NCBI GenBank assembly: GCA_030762175.1
Contig: CM060835.1
Location: 82,618,501 to 82,682,500 of the forward strand
Length of the DNA stretch: 64,000 bases
DNA from: Metallyticus violacea
Lineage: Eukaryota; Arthropoda; Insecta; Mantodea; Metallyticidae
Direction of reading: 5' to 3'
Numbering within the stretch: position 1 is the stretch's first letter; the number at the start of each line of letters is the position of its first letter. Shown in pieces: positions 41,801-50,800 of the stretch. The notes under the pieces were generated by a model. It did no database searches, had not been told where the DNA came from, and saw only the letters and a program-made list of their open reading frames with translations. The translations under genes were made by a program, and so were the position numbers.

Positions 41801-44800
41801 TGAAATGGTTTGCAGAACTTGGTAATACTTTCTGTGCACTAATACCTGCAGGAACAGACTTCCTAAACGATCTTAAGCTAAATCTCTAGTTGAAGCATGA
41901 TTTGAACTAGAAATAGCAAGTTTGTAACTTTGTAATTCATTGCCAAGTGAACCTTGCTTCATTAGTATTTAGTTGAATCAAAAATTATCTAAATAAACAA
42001 ACCCAAACGTGTGGTGCCAAGAACAGATTCCAGTTACAAGTTGCTTATTTATCTATCTCAGCAGCTGAAAATTATATAGCTTACTTGAGCATAGTAAGCT
42101 TAGCTTATTGTGTCATGCAAATGCAATCATATGATTCAACCTTGTCTAAATCCACAAACAAATATGTATACAAAAACCTACTCTCTAAAAAGGATAAAGA
42201 AGTGTGTGTGCAGCTGCTTTGCATTACATCAAACATTTCTCTCCTTACAATATTTATCACATGGCTTTGTGCTGGCTCAGCTAAGAGCTTGCAATGCTTC
42301 TAAACATGAGTGTTGGATGGTAGCATTCAAGAGAAAAAAATACAGAACTTTTTTAGCTGTGCAAATTGCAGTCAGGCATATAAAATAAACTCTCTCTTTT
42401 TTGCAAATAAATACAGAAATACTTGTAGTTTGCTCATACTGCATTTATTGTCCTTTAATTCACTTTTTGTTGCATTAAAATATGATAAAAAAAATAAGCA
42501 AAATATAAAGGTTTGTTCTGCAATGAAGAAATTTAAATTTCAGGCCATTTAAATACTTAGTTCTGTTTATTGGGTATCCAGGAACAGTCAGTGCAGAGTT
42601 TAAAATCAGGCAGTGGATTAATATGATGAACCAGTACATAAGTAAAAGAAAATGGAAAGCTGTTTTTCAGTGGAAAGATATTGAACAGTTTCAAGTGGCA
42701 ATCAGAAAAAAATCTCTCATAATTGAAAAGAGGCACATTATATAGGCTATCTTTCAAATACTAAAAATAGCAGAAGTAATTACTTTTGTTCTTTTATGTT
42801 AATAGGAGAAAGCTATATAAGACCAACTAAAAATAACAAAATTATGGGAAAATGTAATGCCCCAAGATTTTACTTTTTAATGATAAAAAGATAAAATGAA
42901 CATTGAATATATAGTGTAGTGGATGAGGAAAATTTAGCATAATTGCATTTCATATATTTTGTACTTTTAATTTCCTTAGCAAATAGCACAGCAATTATAC
43001 AGTAATCAAAATCAGCCACCATTCAACTAGAACTGTGTTCATCCTATGCAAAATTGATTACATTATATGGAACTAGGAAACCAGAAAGGTAGTTGGGTAC
43101 ACATTTTGTTAGTAATCTGCACAGTTAATAAGAAAATGGAACATTGTACCTGTTAAACTTTTGCACTGAATTTGTGTTTCAAAAACCAATGTACATACAA
43201 GGAGATCCTTTGAAATACAGCTAACACATCCTGCTGTAGCTGTGTATTCATGCAGAGCAACTTTTTTTGCATCAGTAAGCCACCAGTAACTATTAAATTG
43301 AAAATCTTGTGTATTATAAGTTGAGTTTTAGTATAATGAAAATATTGAGCTGTTGGGTCATATTTCAATGGGTCTCCTTATGTTGCCACATATGCATGCA
43401 GTACCTTTTCTGTAGGTGCACCTTCAATATTGTTCAGAACCTTGTTACATGAACAAGCAATTGGAGCCTAGTGCTCCAAGCTCCTTAATAGCTCCCTCAA
43501 GACCAGCTAGTGGTGCATTAGTTATTATATTACCAACACTCAAAAGCTTTCACTACTGTGTCTTCCACTTTATTCTTTCATCCTTTTATCTTTATAGCTT
43601 TTCACAGTTTATAATGAGAGTTAATTTGCATCTGTAGCTGCTTAGGGCCAAGGTGATGCCAGTAACACGCTTGATCAATTGTACCCCAAAAAATCCTAAA
43701 TTAAAAAAAAATAAGCCTGTCATATATATAGTATTTCCTTGCATAATAACATGTATGTAAAATTAGTTTTATTTTATAATTACTACTAACCTCTTTATAG
43801 GAGTTTGATGTGGTATCTGTCAGCAGTCACACAATTTGACATTTTTTAATGAAATTTGCATTCACTGGCAACAGCTATGCTTCCATAATTTTTCTTATTT
43901 CTGCTGTGATGTTTTTTATTGAAGTTCCGCTACATTCTGAAGTCATTCCTGTAGGCTTTAATTTTTGTGTTCTAATTGCAAAATTTCAGTGGTAAAATTT
44001 ATTTTATTAATAAACTGTAATTAATAACATTGGCACATCAGTATCATATAGTAATACAAAGGCTTTTGTTATACCAGTCTTTTAACAAACTGAGTTATAA
44101 TAACACAGAGACAGAAATGCTTGCTGTTAAAAAGCAAATTGTGGCTAATTACCCTCAATGTGGGGATTGGCTGTTGTAATTACATCAAAGTTCTGCTCAG
44201 CTGCAGAGGCCAGCTATAACTCTCATTAGTATTTCACACCACATTACTGAAATTTGAAAAGAGAAAGTTAAAAGGTGGCCTTAACAAAGGCTGCAGACAG
44301 CTCCAAAACTGCAGTGGTTTGGAATTGCATCATCCATATCTTTTACATAATGAGGTTAGATGTCCATAAGTTTCCAGCCTTGCCGATAAGGATTATCACC
44401 TTCACAAAAGCCTTATCTGGTGTCATACCTTATCTGTTAGTAAATAATTACAGCTGTAACTGCTGTGTTCGGTTCATATATAGTTATATAAAGAAGGCTA
44501 TGAGTAGAAGATTGTGACATATTGAAAATGTTATTAAGCTCTTCACAAAAGAAGGATGTATCCCAAATGAAATTAAACAGTGATTGGATGGTATATATGG
44601 GGAAGCTTCCTCCTCATATTCTGCTGTAAAAGAATGAAACTTTTTTGAATGAGTCGAGAAAGCATTGAAAATGAAGAGCATGCAGGTCAGCCCTTGTAGG
44701 TGTTCACTTCTGAAAGCTTCACTCTTGTGGAAGGAGAAATAATGGAAGAACTGTGGCTCAAAGTTATAGAAATAACTTTGGTTAGGCCTTTCTAAAACAA

Positions 44801-47800
44801 CAGTTCTTTGAATTATTCATAAACATTTAAACATGAATAAGGTTAGTGCAAGATGGGTGCCTAGACTTCTTTCCTCAGTCCAAAAGCAGCAACAAGTCAT
44901 CTTTTATGCATTTTTGGAGCTCTGCTGTGGCAACTAAGAGAAGTTATGCAAACCATTGTTACAGAAGATGAAACTATGGTCCTCTACTATGATTCCTTGT
45001 CCAAAAGAGAATCAATGGAATGGCATATACCTGGCGAAGCACCGCCTCTAAAGGCAAAGGTCACTCATTCAACCAAGATGATCATGGCCACAATCTTTTG
45101 GGACTGTGAAGGAATACTGTTCATTCACTTCAAGGAGAGGAACACCACAGTAAATAGGGAGTACTATGTTGCCCTACTGCACAGACTACATGCTTTGATC
45201 AAAGAAGAAGAAGAAGAAGAAGCAAGGAAACCTGAATAGTGCTGTGCTCCTTCACAACAATGTGCCTGTGCACACAGCTCTTGTTGCAAAGGAAGCTATG
45301 AAGAAATGTGGCTTCAAGGAGATCAACAATGCACTATACAGCCCAGATCTAGCTCCCATTGACTATTTCCTCTTCTCAAAACTCAAGAAGGACCTTTGAG
45401 GAAGGAAACTTAATTATGACAAAGGTGATGGATACTGTTTCTGGTCATTTTTCAGACAAGACATCTATATTGGGGGGGGGGGGATTGAAATGTTAATTCA
45501 AAGATGTGATAAGTGTAATAAAGGGTAACTATATTGAAAAGTGAAATATAGTTTTGTCTTTATCATACCTAGAAAATGGTTAGGCCAGAAACTTATGGAC
45601 CTAACCTCATATATAAAAAGTTTCCATTTGTCTTTCCAACTAAACTTTCTATGGTTATCAGAGCATACAGCTGTTTTATCTATCATGATTTCCCTCTAAT
45701 GCACATATTGCAATGTCTTCCACATATCAAGATGAATCAGCAGTTATAAATGTTTCCTTTTTCTTTTTGTCTATCTTCCCCTGCATAAGTTATATGTATG
45801 TTGTGTATTTTCCTTTGAGAGAAATAATTGGAAAGTCTAGTTCTGCCTATTTGCAATAAATCATCAGGCTACAGCAAAAATAGGTCAAGTTTTTTTTCTT
45901 TCATACAAGTTCTGTCTATAAAGTATCCATCTACTTAATATTTCAAAAAGAAAAATAAAGTACCTTACCTAGCACAAAGATGTCTTGATAAACTTTATTA
46001 TAGTCCCCCTGGGACTTTGTATGCCTATTCCAGTGTTATTTTCATTTTTTAGAGCCTGCAAAACCCTTTTTCAGTATTATTTTAGTAAATAAATTTTATT
46101 TCAGCAAATAACATTGCAATTTAATTTACTTTTTTTCCTCCCTACCTTTATAACTACTTTCATAACTTCATAATTTATATCAATTAAAATTTTATGCATT
46201 TTCAATAAATTATTTAGTTTTGCCTATTAATTTATTACTGAACCCTTGTCTTCGGCTCATCAGCGTTTCTTACTGGAATATCCAGAAAACTTGGGTTCAA
46301 CTATTCTGTTGATATTGAAATTTATTACAAATATATCTTAAATATCTGTGAATTTATTTTTTGGAACCATTTTCATGCAACTTTCATAAACAAGTAAACC
46401 TGTTAAAATCAAAGTAAACAGTTTACATTTCCATGCTCTCAATACATGTAAACTTACTACTATTAAAACATTTAAATTTCTTACTTAATCATCCTGTTTT
46501 TATGGAGTTGCATTCCTCCCATATCCCATTACAATTGACACTAGGTTGAGTATGTAATGGGGATATTTATTCACTCCTAGATAGTGTAATTGTTGACATT
46601 GTTATTCCCATTTGTCTAGCCCACATTCCATAACCATTTTTGTGTCACCTTGCCTATGTATTTTTAAAGTTTCTTAATATTTTCGTCTGATTTTAGATTT
46701 AAAACTCTTCTGCCTCTTATTTCGTTTGATAAGTTTTCCCACTTTAATAATAGGAACTGTTCCCTCCAAAACCTGGTTTGCTTACACTTTAATATACAAT
46801 GCCAAGTTCTGTCTAGTTCTTCACACATGGGACACATCCCGTTAATATATCCATTTCTTATTCACTTAAATATATTACTCCTGTTCTAAACCATGCCAGT
46901 TCTTCTCTTCTTGCCTTATTGCAGGTTTCAATATATCTTTCTCTTCCCCACACATTTTTTTAGTGTGCTGTATAATTTTAGAAATGTTTTGATATTAATA
47001 TTAACTCAGATTTCCTATTTGTCAATATCCTCAATTCTGGTTTTTATCTTTTCCAAAATCCTTTTCCCATTCTTTCCTCCTCATACGATATTGAACCCAT
47101 GCCCCCACCTCTTGTTTTCTCCCCTTAATTTTTTCTTGGACTACCAAACACTGATTGATATTCTCCTCTTCTATTCTCCCTTTTCTATACCAGTATTTCA
47201 GTACTCATTGTATTTAACATTGCTTTTATAGCCTTATCTATCTAGTTCCATTAGAGCAGCCTTGTTAGGTGATGATCTAGGTAAGCCTAGGACAATTCTA
47301 CAAAATAGTTTATCATGTTTATCATTTTCCATTTCTCCATCTGACCCCCCAAATTTTTATTCCATACATCATTCTCCTTTATTGAGCTATATATTCGTTC
47401 TAACCATTTTACTTGCATATTTGGTATTTTATTTACACAAGATCTGATTACACTCATGGCCAGTGGTCCTTTTGCTAATGCTTTTCTTTTTTGATAGCTC
47501 CATTTCCTATTACTAGACAATCTAACACCCAGGTAATCAATTTTCTTGACAACTTCACTTTCTGCGCTCTCTCACCACCATTTCTCCTGTTTTTTAATTT
47601 GAAGCCTTTTTTCATCACCATAATTTTAGATATAGTTTTGTTTATCTTGAGACCCTGTTCTCTATAAAGTGTACTTTAAGCTTTAAGTGATCATTTTACA
47701 TTCACTTGTTATAGAATCTGTTATCAGATTGTCTGCAAAGAGCAGATCTGGTATGTCTGTTATTTATTATTGGTGAATGTACATCACTTTTATTAATTTC

Positions 47801-50800
47801 TTCTAAAACATTGTCAATAAATAGATTGAATAGAACAGGACTTAATTCACATCCTTGTCCTAGACCTACATTGTTTGATATTTTACCTGCAATCCTTCCC
47901 CCTTTCATATTTGTACAAAATTCATTTTCCTTATAAATATTTTGAATTACCTTTATAAAGTTCTGGCGTATTCCTGTTTTTCTTAATTTGATACAAATTG
48001 CTTCTCTAGGAATTGTGTCGAAAGCTTTTTCTAAGTCCAAAAACAACAAATAGATTCTACCTATTTCACATGCTTTTTTAGGTTTTAACTTTTTCATTTG
48101 TTCCTGTACTTCATGTAAAGTAATTTTGTTATCTAACAATGTATTTTCTATTGGATTATCGTTAATCAAATTGTCTTGTATAACCAAAGTTTTTACTCCC
48201 AAAAGACCCTGAAAAAACTTAGACCATACTATAGATGATACCACATTACCCCCTACCTTTTTTTTGCGCATTTTGCTTATCATTGCCCAAATTTTCTTAT
48301 GTTTTTTGTTGCTTTATATAGCTTCTGGCTAAGCTTTTCTCCCCACTCTTCCTTTTTTGCCTCTAATAGGCTGCTGTATCCCCATCTTTCTACAAGATAA
48401 TTACCCACCCATCTCCCCTGTTTATCTCCAGTGTTTTAAGTCTCTCCTTGCCTTCTTGTTTCTGAGCATTCTTTTTCGTGCCAGCTGCCATTTACTTTCA
48501 TTCTCCTCTCAGAAACTTACTTTTGTTTCTGTTCTTTTGATGGCCTCCTCTATATTAGAAATACTTTCTTCAACTTTTCTGTCCTCTAATGATGTTGACA
48601 AATTTCGTACCCCAAACATTTCACTTCTTGATTAAACTTTGTATGAAACATTTCAGCTTTATCATTTTTCCATCTGTATATTTATAATTGGATACCTAAC
48701 CTGAGAATTTGCTCCTTTGTACTATCCTCTATCATTCTGAGCTCCATTTTTAATGGGAAGTGATTAGTCGCACCTATCATGTCCTATATCTATCCAGATC
48801 ATAGGTATAAAGCATATAATCTATGACACTTTGCCCATTTTTGTTTACAAAAGTTAATTCTCCAGAAGTGTGCTTCTGTTGGACCACAGCCATTAAAATC
48901 TCACCTAAAATGTTCTTCTCCTATTCTTGCATTAAGATTCCTCACTAACACTAATACTATACTGTATATTTATCCTGTAGTTCCTCAATATTTTGTCTCA
49001 GCTTAATGAACAAATTTGAGTCATAAAAACTTAAAGAGCTAGGTTGATTATACGTAAACACACTTGTATACCTCTTCCAAATAGATCACTAAATATGCAC
49101 CACAGTAATTTCACCTCCTAAATCCTTTTCAACCTAAATTTTAAAACTTTTATATTTTCTTACAAACAATCCAAAGCCACCAGATACTCAATCTTTTTTT
49201 TTTATTATTATTTTAAACTTTCACACTATTTTTCTCATAATAATCACGCCAGTAACATTTGTAAAAGAATTCTTTTATGTCCATGTCTCTGCCACTGCTA
49301 TCACAACTACCCCTTTGGTTATCTGATAAATGTCACTATTTCTTATTTTTGTGAGTAGCTGTTCAACATTCTAGCATACTATAGAAAAGGTACATAGCCC
49401 CTATACTGAGTACTCTCTCCCAAACCTATAATGTTCCAACCTATCTTTACTTTTTAATCTTGTCATTCTACTTGCATAATACTTCTCCCAGGCATGGAGA
49501 AGATGCTTAAACCTGCATCTCTCCACATGTCTTTTTTTTACACTGATGATCATTTTGTTGATGTCATTGCTCATCTGTTGAGATAGTACAATTTGACATG
49601 ATGTTATCAGCTGTTCCTCCTTCCCCTTCTCTCCTACCATTTGTCCTTCTCTGCCACCTATTTGGTATCTTGGCTAAGCTCTGCTGACTGAGCCGCAGCT
49701 GTCTTGTTTGTCCATTCATATCCATTTCTTTCTGTCTATGAATAAGTTCAGACCCCTGACGTAGGCAATTTTCCTTCTCTGGCTTTTTGCATTTGCTTTG
49801 ATAAGGTTACCATGTATTCTCTTTCTTTTTTCCCATAATCTTGCTGAATAAACATTTTTGCACCCTAAGTTTTTTATTACCTTCCAACACCACCCATTTA
49901 AATTTCAAGGTGGTACATTTAACAAGCATCGGCCTGTGTCGTTTTCTTTTCTACCTATTCTAAAGGAGGCAGATTAAATGATAGCGTTTGATTTTCTGCT
50001 ATTCGCTTTGACTTTTTCTAGCCTCTTTATCCTTCTGCCATAATTAGTGAAATTTTATTCCACTCTTTGCTGATAATTTGCAATAATTTCTCTCATAACC
50101 TCAGAAATTCTGCTAATTCTCATTTCAAGCTTCTTCTCCATCTTTCTCAATTCAATAATTTCTTCTGATATTCCCTTTAGCGTTCAGACAGTCTTGTTCC
50201 ATGTCTGGACTGGGATTTAATTAAATTTTGCCTATCACTAGTAATGCCATCAACACTAAGCCATATCAAATCATGGTTGCTCAGTCATTGGAAACATTTA
50301 CACCAGCTTTTATTTTCCTTTTGTTGAAGAGCCAATTCTAGCTCGATATGTTTCTGTCAATACCCCATTCTACGTAGTACATGCAGAGTGCTTGTAGACA
50401 TGTTTGTCCTTGATCAGCTTCGACTCACAACTCCTATCACTTAGTTTGCCTTGTTGCATCATCTCTGATCTGAAATCCCAGCTCTTTCACTGCCAAAAAG
50501 CAGAAGTCCCAGAGAGCCTAATCTGAGTTCTACAGGTTGAGGGAACATGGTGGCACAGTAGTATTTAAAGTTAGGCAGACAACATGAAGAATGGCGAGGC
50601 ATATGCAGTGGTCACACATCATGTGAACTTATTCATTAACATCATGTCAACTAAGGAGATTACTCAGGCATGTGAAAGGTTCCATTGTCAGGCTGTTAGG
50701 TTATATCAAGACTGCATGAACTGGTTCCTGATATAATCAATATAGCTGTGTACTTTCCATATGTGTGCAAGAAACAAGTTGACATTATGCATCATTTACC

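Noticed and set aside
41448..41825. A 125-codon + strand open frame
   Set aside because: Antisense shadow of the piggyBac transposase on the minus strand.
46893..47447. Long Leu/Phe/Ser-rich open frames on the + strand
   Set aside because: They are antisense shadows of the LINE 3' coding region, which reads in the family order on the minus strand.
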